Assembly (NCBI RefSeq): GCF_030272615.1
Contig: NC_081411.1
Coordinates: forward strand, 185,052,449-185,116,448
Origin: Cryptomeria japonica
Taxonomy: Eukaryota; Streptophyta; Pinopsida; Cupressales; Cupressaceae
Length of the DNA stretch: 64,000 nt
Direction: 5' to 3'
This document shows, one piece after another, positions 46,750 through 57,813 of this stretch (position 1 is its first letter; every line of letters starts with the position of its first letter). The translations under genes and the position numbers were made by a program. Below the pieces are notes generated by a model. That model was given only the letters and a program-made list of their open reading frames with translations, ran no database searches and was not told the DNA's origin.

Positions 46750-48869
46750 TAACTAATTTCAACACATTTAATATCGGAGAAGATGATAATATAACTTTCA
46801 TTATGGCTAAGGTGAATGAACTTGTTATAAACATCAGATGTGTCGGTGGAACTCTTGAAGAAGATGAGATTGTTACTAAAGTGATGAGATCATTTCCTTT
46901 TGCTTACAAAGCTAAAGTTGCTGCTATTGACGAGATCTGAAGTGTGACTACTATGACAAGAGATGTGTTTTTTGGGAGGCTTAATGCATTTGAGTTGAGA
47001 AAATTTGGAGAATCACATGGTAAATCTGAAATTGCATTTAAAATCTCTATATTCGGGAAGAAGAAGTATGATCTGGGAGAGATTTCATCTAGGGTTTCCA
47101 TATATGAAAGAGAGATGAGAGAGATGGAAGAACGGGAATGATATTTGGATAATCTTGAAGCACTTATTGCTCAGAGATTCCCTAAGGGAGACCATAAGTA
47201 TGATGGAAATTTACCTTTAAAATGTTTCTCTTGTAATAAGATAGGACAATTTCTTTCTAGGTGCCCTGAAAGAATGTGTAGATATGATAATCATGATAAA
47301 TTTGAAAGGTGTGATGGATCTTATAAGAATGATAGATATGATAAGCATGACAAGTATGGTAAGCTCTATAAGTCTAACTGGAAGTACATATATCATAAGA
47401 GATATTATTATGTTGTTGATGAAGGTGTAATAGATGAAGAATTAGACAATGGGAATTCAGAAGAAGAATTTGTATTTATTGCTATCAAGGAAGATGATCC
47501 AGTACCAGTGAATTCTACAAGCTGCATTATTGAGGAGAAAGATTTGGCTGCTAGGATTGAAGAGAAAGATGAATGTGTAATTGACAACAGTTTTTCACAT
47601 CATATGATAGGTGATAAAATCAAATTTGTGAGTATGGTGAGGTATGATGGTGGTATAGTGAGATTTGGAGATGATATAGCTTATGTGATCTGTGGTAGAG
47701 GTTCTATTTCCTTTGATGATAAGAATAATATCGATGATGTCTTATAAGTTGAAGGTCTGAAGCATAATCTTTTGAGTGTTGGACAGATCATTAACAAGAG
47801 ATATGATTTGCAATTCAAGAATGGTAAATACAAGACTTTGAATTCCTCGAGAATAAAGATTGCATCGGAGACTAAGACTAAAGGAAATATTTCTCACTTG
47901 AATGTTCGTGAGAAAAGTTGCTTGATTTCTCAGATAGATGAAAGTTGGCTACGACATAGGAGGATGTGTCGTATTAGTTTTGACTACATGATAAGAATAA
48001 TTTCTACTCAAGTTGTTAGAGATTTGCATAAGATTGTAAAGCCTTCTAATCCAATATGTAAAGAATGTCAGTTGCGAAAGAAAATAAGAACTTCATTTAA
48101 GAGTAAGTCATATACATCTAATGGTATATTGGATCTTGCGCATACTGACTTGTGTGGCCCCACAAGAGTGAGAAGCATGCAGGGTGACATGTATTTCATG
48201 TTGTTGATTGATTACTACTCTAGAATGCTGTGGGTTACCTTTGTAAGGGAGAAACTGAAAGCATTAGATAAATTCAAGATATTCAAAGCTAAGGTGGAGA
48301 CTCATGTTACTGCTATGAAGATACTTTTCAAATACTTGAAGGGGACTATTGACTATGGCTTATGGTATCCAAAGAATGATGATTTCATACAATGTGCCTA
48401 TGCTGATGTTGATTGGGTAGGTGATATTGGTGACCATAAGAGCACTACTGATGGAGCTTTCTTTTTGGGGAAGAAATTTGTTTCATGGGAAAGTAAGAAA
48501 TAAGATGCTATGTCTCTATCTATTGTTGAAGCTAAATACATTGTTGCTACTAGCAACTGTACTCGGGTATTTTGGATGAAGCAAATGTTGAAAGATATCA
48601 AAGTTGTGTATGATGAGCCTACTATTATTTATTGTGACAATTCAAGTGCTAATAATATTTCCAAGAATCTGGTACTGCGCTCTAAAAAAAAGCATATATC
48701 AATTAAGTATCACTTCTTGAGGGAGAATGTCGGTGGTGAAGAAGTCAAACTAGAGTATGTATCTACAAAGGATTGGATTGTAGATGTTTTCACTAATCCC
48801 TTGCCTGTAGATACATTTTTCTATTTGAGAGATAAGTTAGGGGTCTCTGCTCCTCTTGATGATAACTAG
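46746..48869 (+). pseudogene. Copia element D: gag-protease-integrase fragment fused to RNase H, one frame
   Basis: A single frame of 708 codons is interrupted by only four stops (46938, 47139, 47745, 48501) and no frameshift. Order: UBN2 gag end (VNELVINIRCVGGTLEEDEI), zinc knuckle CFSCNKIGQFLSRC (His replaced by Gln), protease CVIDNSFSHHMIGDK (DSG replaced by DNS), pre-integrase (LRHRRMCRISFDYM; CKECQLRKK), and integrase start (HTDLCGPTRVRSMQGDMYFM; LLIDYYSRMLWVTF). Near 48303 it passes in frame from KVETH into RNase H (AMKILFKYLKGTIDYGLW, YADVDWVGDIGDHKSTTDGA, IIYCDNSSANNISKNLVL). The rest of integrase and all RT are deleted. The first ~150 gag residues and the primer site are also missing. 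Confidence 0.88.
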
Positions 48870-49137
48870 GTGCATTAAGATGCATCAATCAGGTGGACTC
48901 CATAGCCTTATCTTCATATCCAGACTGATGAGTTGGTGATGCTACTTAGGTGAAGTAGTCAGTGTGTGGTTTAGATGTTTATTTGTGAATTTATCCTAAG
49001 GGGGAGATATTTTACTTCTTAGAGGGATAGAAGCATGATTTCATTTTTGTCTTTAGCATTGTTGTCAAAGGGGGTGAGAAGCATGTGAAAATTTGCCTTA
49101 TCTTTGGAGCTTTGTGTGCATAATCTTAGGGGTAGTT
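48870..49137 (+). other. 3' non-coding region and polypurine tracts of D
   Basis: Contains CTAAGGGGGAGATA (near 49000) and CAAAGGGGGTGAGA (near 49066), and a degraded TTAGGGGTAGT directly before the LTR. Confidence 0.75.
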
Positions 49138-50558
49138 TGTTGGAGTTTGTTGATAATGATTTATTCCTTTGCATTGATTTTTTTCAAAATCGTTTGTTTC
49201 CATCAATGATTATTGGATATTGTTGCAGCTATGATATGTTGTTGTCATTGATGCCAACATATTCATGTGTTTTGGTGTTGCAGATAATTGTTTTGGTGAT
49301 CTGGTGTTTGTAGTGATTTGATCTTGTTTGGTTTATTTGTTTGGGATGTTGAATCAACTGGAGATACTTCCTTATTTAGTGATTCCATGATGCTATGTGA
49401 TTATTTGATCGAGTTGAGTATTTTGGTATGGAGATTGGTTTTCAGTGTTGCAGTGTTCTGGTGTTTGATCAGTTGTGCTCTAGTATGATTATATCTTGTG
49501 TTACAGATTTGGGAGAGTGTTTTGGATATTCATGTTTATCTTCATTTCAGATGGTTCATGATTTTGTGCTTCACAAACTATCTTTCTTATCTATGTTGTT
49601 GTTGATAAGTGTTCTTGTGTGTTAGCATGTTGATCGATGAAGATTTGAATATGTGGTGTTGGTGAAACTATTGTAGATGGTTCTAATATGCTTGTTGGTG
49701 TGTCATAATCATGTCCTATTTGTTGTTGTGGTCTGCATTGATCCGTGTGTGAGTTATTGAAGATCTTATGGGTCTCATGATATTGTTCATGTTATGCAGT
49801 ATTTTTGGTGGTGTGGTGTGTTGCGGTTGATCTTAGCAAGATTTTCGGTGATGGTGTGTGTTTGGAGAGTTCATTTGGGTCCATGCTATGTTGTTTATGG
49901 AATTGTATTGGTCTGGTAGTTAATTTATGTATCGTGTGCTATAATTTTGTAATTAGGTGTTAAGGGTTTGGCCGAACTTGTAGTCAAGGTTGATGATTTG
50001 TATAATTGGGTGTTATATTTGTGGTTTGGTGATGTATGGGTTTTGAGTCTTCATTATCAAAGAGTGGTGTATGTGTGGACAAGTGAATTTATATTTTGGT
50101 GTGGTGTATTGAGTAGATATTATTACAACGTAGACAAATGTGCTTAACTGGAACTGTCATCAGGCATTAGTAGATGCTATCTTTGGAGTTCATCTTAACC
50201 AGATTGTAGTCCTAATATCTTTTTAAGGTAGTGAACCTACCTTGAGGCTTGGATTCTTCTGGGTCATTATAATTTGAGCAGTGGGCTCTAGTAAGTGTGT
50301 TTGAATACATGTGCATTCGCCATTGTAATATTTTCACATACCACTGCAGAGTATCATCTTATTATGGGTAGGTTCCCACTGTGGTTTTTCTCTTAACTAG
50401 ATTTTCCACGTCAAAAATATTAGTTTTATGTGTGTTTCTATTATTGTTGTTATCATTATTTTTACTAAAATTGATCAGATCTGAGATTGTGCTTAAATTT
50501 TTTAATCCAATGAAAACTGATTCACCGCCCCTCTCAGTTTTCCTTATGGTTGCCAACA
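49138..50558 (+). mobile_element. 3' LTR of element D
   Basis: TGTTGGAGTTTG...TTGCCAACA, 1,421 bp. The next bases, TGTCA, continue the LTR of element H, where the intact H LTR also reads TGTCA (52801). D therefore inserted into H's 5' LTR, with TGTCA as the likely target copy; the left copy was lost with D's 5' end. Confidence 0.85.
50512..50542 (+). other. LTR-end hairpin, element D
   Basis: GAAAACTGA pairs perfectly with TCAGTTTTC (nine pairs) around TTCACCGCCCCTC, ending 16 bases before the LTR end. Confidence 0.65.
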
Positions 50559-50728
50559 TGTCAATATTATTTCTAGAATTTTCTACTTGATTCTAAACTA
50601 CTCTATTAAAGAGGTAGATGTAGTAGTTTTAGTATGAAATCAATAAAATGAATATGTGCAACATTACAATTGTGTTAATGTTTCTCATATATTTTTTGTG
50701 TTTTTTTTGGTCCATCCATCCCTTCACA
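50559..50728 (+). mobile_element. Remaining 5' LTR of element H
   Basis: These 170 bp match the last 172 bp of H's 3' LTR (52801-52972): CTCTATTAAAGA, AGTAGATGTA, TTTTAGTAT, AATGTTTCTCATATA. A degraded primer site, TGGTGTCATAGT (50730-50741), follows. Confidence 0.75.
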
Positions 50729-50741
50729 ATGGTGTCATAGT

Positions 50742-51442
50742 AGGTCTATTATCAAAGCAGAGTAGAAAGGATCCAGGGAAGAGTTCAATAATTTGCAGTA
50801 CATAAAAAGATCATGGGAATGTTTGTTGTTGAAGGGATTCTTGAAATCAAATCGTAGGTGTTGGTTGCTAATAGTTTCAAAATATTGTGTAGCCATCACA
50901 AGACAAAAAAGAAGGTTGACAATTGGAGCAATCTCTAGTTGCAAGTATAGCTATATGATGCAAAAGGCATGACACTATGAGAAAATATAAGGAAAGAGTT
51001 GCAATCGGTCAAATATCTACCCATTAGAAGCCTTGAAAAAGAAAAATTGAAGGTGTTGTTGTGGTCATTGTTTGAACAAGTGATTGCAATAACTTGAAGA
51101 CAAAAGTACACTGGTCTTCATCACAGAACCCTAAAAATCACAAATTGTGTGAAGGCAAGCCAAACATTCCAAGAGGAGAGATCAGGCACCAATTGTTGGG
51201 GAGCCAAAAATTAAAGAGGAAAATCAAAGTCATCAAGATTATGTGATCTGTCACAGCCATTGTTTGAAGCTAGTAAGAAGATTGTTGTTAGTTTGAAATT
51301 GTGAAAGCATTGATTTGTGATAAAAAGAAGATTTCAGAAATATGAGATGAAACTACCAATTGAAGGAGTAAGACTATTGTGTTGAGAAAAGGCGTGCAAA
51401 GTTCTTAACTCATAATCAGGTGATTTTAAATTATTTGATTCA
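50742..51442 (+). other. Leader / decayed 5' gag of element H
   Basis: No open frame over about 60 codons and no recognisable domain. A short run near 50980-51080 (REKELQ/LEKEKLK-like) may be the remains of a gag N-terminus. Confidence 0.4.
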
Positions 51443-52290
51443 ATGGGAAAAGTTCTTAAAAGGGTAATGAAGGAGAAAAATAGCTGGATAGAAAAATTAA
51501 TGCATTTAAAGAAAGAATTGGCTAAAATTATAGTAGAAAATAGTGCTCTTTTGAAAGATTTGTGCAAAGATGAAGATAAGAATAAAGAGTTAAAAGAAAA
51601 ATTAAATTTGTTTGATGAGGTTAAGAAAAAGAATGAAGATTTAGAAGAAAATCTTAAGAGATTAGAAGATAAAAATAATTTACAATTGAAGGAAATCAAA
51701 ACATTGAAAGATGAGAATAAATGTTTGAAGTCGAAGGCATTGGTATGTGATATTTCATGTAGCACCAAAGATTTGTGTTTGTCATTTGATAAGTGTAACT
51801 TTGTTGAAGATGTTTGTGATAAAGATTGTCAAAAAGAAAATGATATTGTTATTAAATGTAATGGCAATGAAATAAATGTTGGTTTAAAGATTATGAAAAT
51901 AACGGGTTATAGAGGTAAAGGATTGGGAAATAATGAACAAGGTATGAAAGAGCCAATTGAGGTATGTAGAAGGTAAAGGCAATCTAATGATACAGGTGTT
52001 CCAAGTACAAACAAATCAGATCAAGGAAGGCAATGTATTTAGTGTTCATATTGTAACAAGAAATGACATAAGAAGGATAGATGTTGGGATCTAAATCTGT
52101 GCAATATTTGTGGTTTGAAGAATCATTGTGATAAAAATTGTTGGTATAAAGAGTCTAATAATTATTGCATGAAAATGAATTGTGGATGGAGTTGTGGGAC
52201 AAGTTGGCAAAAGCTTACAAGTATGATCAAGAATTTATTCAAGTATAAAATTTTGTATGTGAAAGTTAATTGCAATCAAGAAAGATTTTG
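51443..52290 (+). pseudogene. Gag-like protein of element H: coiled coil, G-patch, two CCHC knuckles
   Basis: The first 177 codons are open: a long charged coiled coil (residues about 5-95; LKKELAKIIVENSALLKDL, NEDLEENLKRLEDKNNLQLK), then a Cys-containing spacer, then a G-patch-like end GLKIMKITGYRGKGLGNNEQ. In the same frame past three stops (TAA 51974, TAG 52040, TGA 52064) lie CSYCNKK*HKKDRC and CNICGLKNHCDKNC, two C-x2-C-x4-H-x4-C knuckles. Nucleic-acid binding is implied by three motifs. Neither protease nor pol follows before the 3' LTR at 52661, so H is a small gag-only element. Confidence 0.72.
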
Positions 52291-52660
52291 AAAAGGCATA
52301 ACAAATGTTTCAAGTCAATGGAGAGCATTGTCTAGCAAGACATCTAGAGATAAGTTCCAAGAACTTCCATATTAAAGTTTTGAAAGTCAATATATTGGGA
52401 GACTGTTGCAGTAGTGGGAGAAGCCAAAGGAATGACACTATCATTAAGAATTGGAAATGTTTTGAAGCTATGGAAGAAAAGAATTTGAAAAGGTCCGTAG
52501 ACTTCATTAAAGACAAAGGAAAATAATTTGCAAAGAATAACTGGCATAATTGGATGATTGTAAATGGGTACCTAAGAAGGCCTTACGTCGAGATCCATCT
52601 CTACTAGATCATGGCATGTATATTCAAAGAAATTGGCTCGCGGTCAAAATTAAGGAAGAG
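52291..52660 (+). other. 3' non-coding region of element H
   Basis: No coding is supported. The stretch ends with a purine run TTAAGGAAGAG (52650-52660) before the LTR, a plausible polypurine tract. Confidence 0.55.
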
Positions 52661-52972
52661 TATTGGAAGTAATTTCTCCCATAGACGTTAAACTTCCAAT
52701 TCCACTACTTAATTCCAATCCGTAACCATTAAACTCTCAGTTATTTCCTTTTAATCATGTAAACATTTGGTTATTCTCGTGACTTGTGAAAAAGACTAAA
52801 TGTCAAGATTCTTTCTAGAATTTTATACATGTTTCTAAACTGCTCTATTAAAGAAGTAGATGTAATGGTTTTAGTATTATGTCAATGGAATAAATTTGTG
52901 CTCTAGCATGGTTGTTTTAATGTTTCTCATATAATTTTTGTGTGTAAAATTTATGTCATCCACCCCTTCAAA
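52661..52972 (+). mobile_element. 3' LTR of element H
   Basis: About 312 bp, from TATTGGAAGTAATTTC (TG start mutated to TA) to CCCCTTCAAA. Short LTRs with a 1.9-kb interior place H among small gag-carrying elements (TR-GAG-like). Confidence 0.72.
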
Positions 52973-53281
52973 ATATAATTATAAAATGCCATAATAATAG
53001 CGTGAAAAGAGATGGAACATACCCCACACGCACACACGATTTTTTTGCATATAGATGGAATCTATTCATTTGTAGAATCATAATGGAATATTGATTGTAA
53101 TGGTTGTTAAGGCCAATACTTCACAAATTAAGCATTTATGCTCGCGCCTACCCAAGAGGGAGGCATTATTTGTCCACCTCGATAATAATTGGTGGGTGAA
53201 ATCAAGAATAAATGTATTAGAATTGCATCGAAAACTATTAATGAGGATCGTGAAACAAGAGGATGGTTTGATATATGAATT
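52973..53281. other. AT-rich flank, nothing recognised
   Basis: No coding, repeat or LTR signal could be supported. Confidence 0.5.
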
Positions 53282-54179
53282 GATAATATTATTTTAGGTG
53301 TCTTAATGCAATTTAACAATACTTAAAAATTGGATAATTAAATAATATTATCAATAAAATAGTATATTATATATAAAAAGTTATACAATAATATTATACT
53401 AAAATTTTAATAAATTAACAATATAATAATTAAAATACAATAATAATATTGTGGAGATGTTTTGATTATAATTACTTGGATAAATAATGAAAATTTTGAT
53501 CTTATAAATCTTTTTTTTTTCTTTTATTTGATATATGTTACAAGGTAACTATCATGACAAATAAATTTTGACTTTATTATTGAAACTAGGTGAAAATATT
53601 TTGATACTAATTAATTGATTAATTAATTGTGAAAATCTTGGTAGTTACCATTACAAAATAACTACCATGACAAGAAAGTGAAGGACTATATTAATTGAAT
53701 AATTAAAATTATATTCTCTAGCATCATTGACATTCTATTATTGAATTATAAAAAATTGTATTCTCTAATATTCAACTAAGATTACACATATTTAGAGATA
53801 TTATTGTTAAGGTTGAATAAAATAACTTAAAAAATACAAATATTACCAAATAAATTCTTTATAATTGTAGCTCAATTATAATTATAGTTAGATTTAAATA
53901 TAGTTAGGGTTACGATTATTATTCAATGAGGGTTTGATTTATGTTCAATTAGCTTAGTGTTAGAGTGTAATTAGGAGTAGGGTTTAATTAGGATTAGGAC
54001 TATGATTCAATTACAAGAAGGATGATGGGGAGTGCGATCATTTATTCATCATCAATCTCTATCATGGAGAATTGGGACATCCCTGCAACGACACTATTCC
54101 ACCCAAAATTAATTAACTTGCTAGAGGTTGTCATTAATAAGTCCCCCACCCCCCTCGGAACTATAGTTTCTAAGGATGA

Positions 54180-54508
54180 ATTCATTAATTAACCCCATAG
54201 CCTCCTCCCACAAATAATATACCTTCCGCAATGTTAATGATATGTTTGATTTCAGAGGACATCTTCTCCATAACTTCCCCAACCTCCTTGATTCTTCCTT
54301 CCCTCTTCTTCTTGCTAAAACTTATCTAAACTTTGGATTCCTTTTGCTCTGCTATGCCAAAGGTTTTCTCATCTTTATCAACCGAGGCATCAATAAGAGT
54401 CTTGGCATAGAAGTCCAAGAACTCAACATCAACCTCATAGCCCATCTTAGTGATCCAGATCTTTCGTGGTTGCACTGCTTCCATCAATGTTTCATCCTTC
54501 TTCACCAT
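54180..54508 (-). pseudogene. J-protein fragment in repeat 1
   Basis: The minus-strand frame begins MVKKDETLMEAVQPRKIWIT and continues KMGYEVDVEFLDFYAKTLID, nearly the same as element J's MVKKDETLMEAIKPWKIWIE at about 63400. After a stop at about 54326 it goes on in frame as a lysine-rich stretch. Function unknown. Confidence 0.7.
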
Positions 54509-54924
54509 AAAGCAGATTCCAGTAGAGTAATTATCAAAAGAGATATTATTGTTAAGATTGAATAAAGTAACTTAAAAAATACAAACATTACCAAATACAT
54601 TCATTATATTTGTAGCTCAATTATAATTATAATTAGATTTAATTATAGTTAGGGTAAGGATTATTGTTCAATTAGGGTTTGATTTATGTTCAATTAGCTT
54701 AGTGTTAGAGTATAATTAGGAGAATGGCTCAATTAGGATTAGGACTATGATTTAATTATAAGAAGGATTATGGGGAGTGCAATCATTTATTCATCATCAC
54801 TCTCTATCACAGAGAATTGGGACATCCCTGTAATGATACTATTCCACCCAGAATTGATTAACCTACTAGAGGTTGCCATTAATATCCCCCCCCCCTCCTC
54901 CTGCACTATAGTTTTCTAAGGATG

Positions 54925-55245
54925 TGTTCATTAATTAACCCCATAGCTTCCTCCCACAACTAATATACCTCTTGCAATATTGATGATCTGTTTGATTTCA
55001 AGGGACATCTTCTCCATAGCTTCCCCAACCTTCTTGATTTTTCCTTCCCTCTTCTTCTTGCTAAAACCTATCTGAACTTTAGATTCCTTTTGCTTTGCTA
55101 TCCCAGAGTTTTTCTCAGCATCATCAACTAAGGCATCAATAAGAGTCTTGGCATATAAGTCCACGAACTCAGCATCAACCTCATAGCCCATCTTAGTGAT
55201 CCAGATCTTTCATGGTTGCACTACTTCCATCAATGTTTCATCCTT
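54925..55245 (-). pseudogene. J-protein fragment in repeat 2
   Basis: An 86-codon open piece (55191-54931: MGYEVDAEFVDLYAKTLIDA, GFSKKKREGKIKKVGEAMEK) matches repeat 1 and element J. It is open further C-terminally than the repeat 1 copy. Upstream the MVKKDETLMEV-type start is also readable, broken by one stop. Confidence 0.7.
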
Positions 55246-55480
55246 CTTCACCATAAAGCATATTTTTGTAGACTACTTCTCAATATTGATATTATTGTTA
55301 AGATTGAATAAAGTAATTTAAAAAATACAAAGATTACCAAATACATTCATTATAATTGTAGCTCAATTATAATTATAGTTAGGGTTAGGATTACTGTTCA
55401 ATTGGGGTTTGATTTATGTTCAATTAGCTTAGTGTAAGAGTTTAATTAGGAGTATGGTTCAATTAGGATTAGGACTATGA

Positions 55481-55849
55481 TTCAATTACTATTTAATTAA
55501 TTTAATAAAATAAATTTTTGAGTTAGGGTTAAATTATGATTATAGTTCAAACATAGTTAGGGTAAGGGTTTATTTGGGTTAAGGGTTAGGTATAAAGTTA
55601 AATTGGAGTTAGGGTTAAGGATCAATTAGGCTTCTAGGAAAAAAAATTGATTTGGGGTTAGGATTAAATTATGGTTAGGATTCAAAGAGGTTAGGAATAC
55701 AATTCAATAAATGATTTTTTCTAAGTAGATTTTTAGGTACATTAAAATAATATTTAGACTATTTTAATTTTCTTTTGAAATTATTTAGAATTTTTATCTT
55801 TTAAATCTTTATATAAATAAATAAACATATATATAATATGAAAAATATG
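55481..55849. other. Degenerate TTAGGGTT-type stretch
   Basis: Many scattered GTTAGGGTTA, GGTTAAGGGTTAGG and AATTAGGATTAGG words, with no regular period. It may be decayed minisatellite or very old telomere-like sequence. No coding. Confidence 0.5.
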
Positions 55850-56440
55850 AATTAATAATATTATTTTAGTTATCCTCATGCAATTTAATAATATAAAAAA
55901 TGGATAATAAAATAATATAATCAATAATATAGTATATTATATATATAAATTTATACAATAATATTATACTATATAATTATAATAAATTAATAATATTATA
56001 ATCAAAATACAATAACAATATTGTGGGGATGTTTTGATTATCATTACTTTGATGAATAATGAAAAATTTTGTCCTATAAATCTTAACTTTTTTTTATTTG
56101 ATATATGTTACAAGGTAACTACCATGACAAATGAATTTTGCCTTTATTATTGAAACTAGGTGAAAATATTTTAATACTAATTAACTGTGAAAATCTTGGT
56201 AGTTACCATTAAAAAGTAACTACCATGACAAGTGAGTGAAGGACTAATATTAATTGAACGATTAAAAAAATATTCTCTAACAATATTGATATTTCGTTAT
56301 TGAATAATAAAAAATGTGTTCTCTAATATTCAATTAAGATTACACATATTTACAAATATTATTGTTAAGATGGAATGGACTAACTTATAAAATACAAAGA
56401 TTACCAAAGAGATTCATTATAATTATATCTAATTAAATGA

Positions 56441-57318
56441 TTTTTTTTCATTTAATCATCATTTATTCATCTATTAATTAGACTAAGGTTTAATTAATAT
56501 CACTATCAACCTATTTATTAAATTAAACACTTGATTAAAATCCATTTCTTCTAGACTAACCTATTAATTAAACTAAGGTTTGATTAAGCCCCTTTTACCC
56601 ATTTAATTGAATAAATCTTAAAAATTCAATTAAAGCCCATTTTGCCTTTTAATTGAATTTAGATTTGGTTAAAAATCCCTTTGCATTTAAATAAATCATT
56701 ATTTATTTGTGAATAGTCCCCTAACTTGCAAAATCCTACAAATACAAGTTGCACCCTTTTGGCTAAAATAAATCTTTTATTTTATTTAAAAATGCCTAGT
56801 TCCCTCCACTTGTATTCTCCTACATTTTTCATTAGCATGCTAACATTCTTATAGAACATCCCTAACCCCTCATTACTTAGCCTAATTCTTCTAATCATGT
56901 CACATCCGTAAATTTGGGGGAGTCACTTCTCCAAATTTGGAAGAAAGTCTTCTAAATGTGTTGAAGATTTTACCTTCTCCAACAAGTTAACTCATTGAGT
57001 CTTCCAAATTTGTAAGGTTATCTAACTTTAAATAAGTTAACCTCCAAAGTCTTCAAAGAGCAGTTAATGCCTCTTACAAGGCATCATCCTAGCCCATGAT
57101 GGTTGTCCCTTTGGCCATCCCTCAACTTTTCACGGGAGTTTACCTCTTGGACAACAACATGCTCCCTTGGATAATGACATTATCCAATGATTTCATCTCT
57201 TGAGGTTACCCCTAATGCTTACTTAGCATCTAATGCTTTCTTAGAATCCTCTCAAGCCATCTCAAGGTGACATTTGTCAACTTTGGATTGGATAGAATTC
57301 CTCCAAATGATTGATAAC
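56441..57318. other. AT-rich flank of element I, nothing recognised
   Basis: Pyrimidine-rich segments with TTAATTAAA words; no coding frame, LTR end or polypurine tract could be supported. Confidence 0.5.
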
Positions 57319-57801
57319 TATTGGTATAATTATTTATTCATCTTGAATATAATTACACTTTACTTAAGTTTACTTAGGTACATGCATAACATAGTAGTTT
57401 GCATATCAGACAACTAGGGAGATGTGCTACATAGGGAGTGTGTATGTAGGATAATTTCCACCTTTTATGGTGTGATATTGTTATTACTATATCATATCCA
57501 CTTATTGTGGAGTGATAATTCCACCTTCAGTGGGTAATCCACCTCACGTGGAATATTTTGTCATTTCTCCTATCTACCCCTACCTACTCTTGCATTTCAT
57601 TGAGCCACATGTCATCATTGTGTTCTCTCTTGTCTCTTAGCCTTTCCTTTATAAGAAGGCTCATCTACATTGTATGTAATTTATCCTGATGATCGAGTTG
57701 ATCAGTATTTTCATCTTGATAGAATATAGTTTATTTTTATTAGTATTTGGTTCTCTATTCTATACTTTTCATCAAGCCCCTGATCTTGGAAAAATCTCAC
57801 A
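57319..57801 (+). mobile_element. 5' LTR of Copia element I
   Basis: TATTGGTATAATTATTTATTC (TG start mutated to TA) to AATCTCACA, about 483 bp. It matches 61866-62127 (TAGGGAGATGTGCTACAT, TATCATATCCACTTATTGTG). A primer site with one change follows directly. Confidence 0.85.
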
Positions 57802-57813
57802 TAGTATCAGAGC
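57802..57813 (+). other. Primer-binding site of element I
   Basis: TAGTATCAGAGC, one base different from the initiator-Met tRNA site TGGTATCAGAGC. Confidence 0.85.

Larger units (their letters stand above)
53796..55480. repeat. ~746-bp tandem repeats, two and a quarter copies
   Basis: Copies start at about 53796, 54542 and 55288 with GATATTATTGTTAAG. Each full copy contains GATTTATGTTCAATTAGCTT, GGGAGTGC[A/G]ATCATTTATTC, GAGAATTGGGACATCCCTG and a minus-strand coding remnant. The third copy breaks off near 55480 and passes into degenerate TTAGGGTT-rich DNA (55500-55700). Confidence 0.85.
53282..56440. repeat. Higher-order AT-rich tandem duplication
   Basis: A block of about 520-570 bp at 53282-53800 recurs at 55850-56440 (TATTGTGG[A/G]GATGTTTTGATTAT; GTAACTACCATGACA twice in each). 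The two are about 2.55-2.57 kb apart, and both run into the start of the 746-bp repeat (ATTATTGTTAAG at 53798 and 56347). The layout is block, repeat 1, repeat 2, partial repeat 3, spacer, block, start of repeat. Confidence 0.75.

Noticed and set aside
55370-55700. TTAGGGTT-rich stretch as an interstitial telomere
   Set aside because: Units are irregular and interspersed with AAATTA text; no run of exact telomere repeats.
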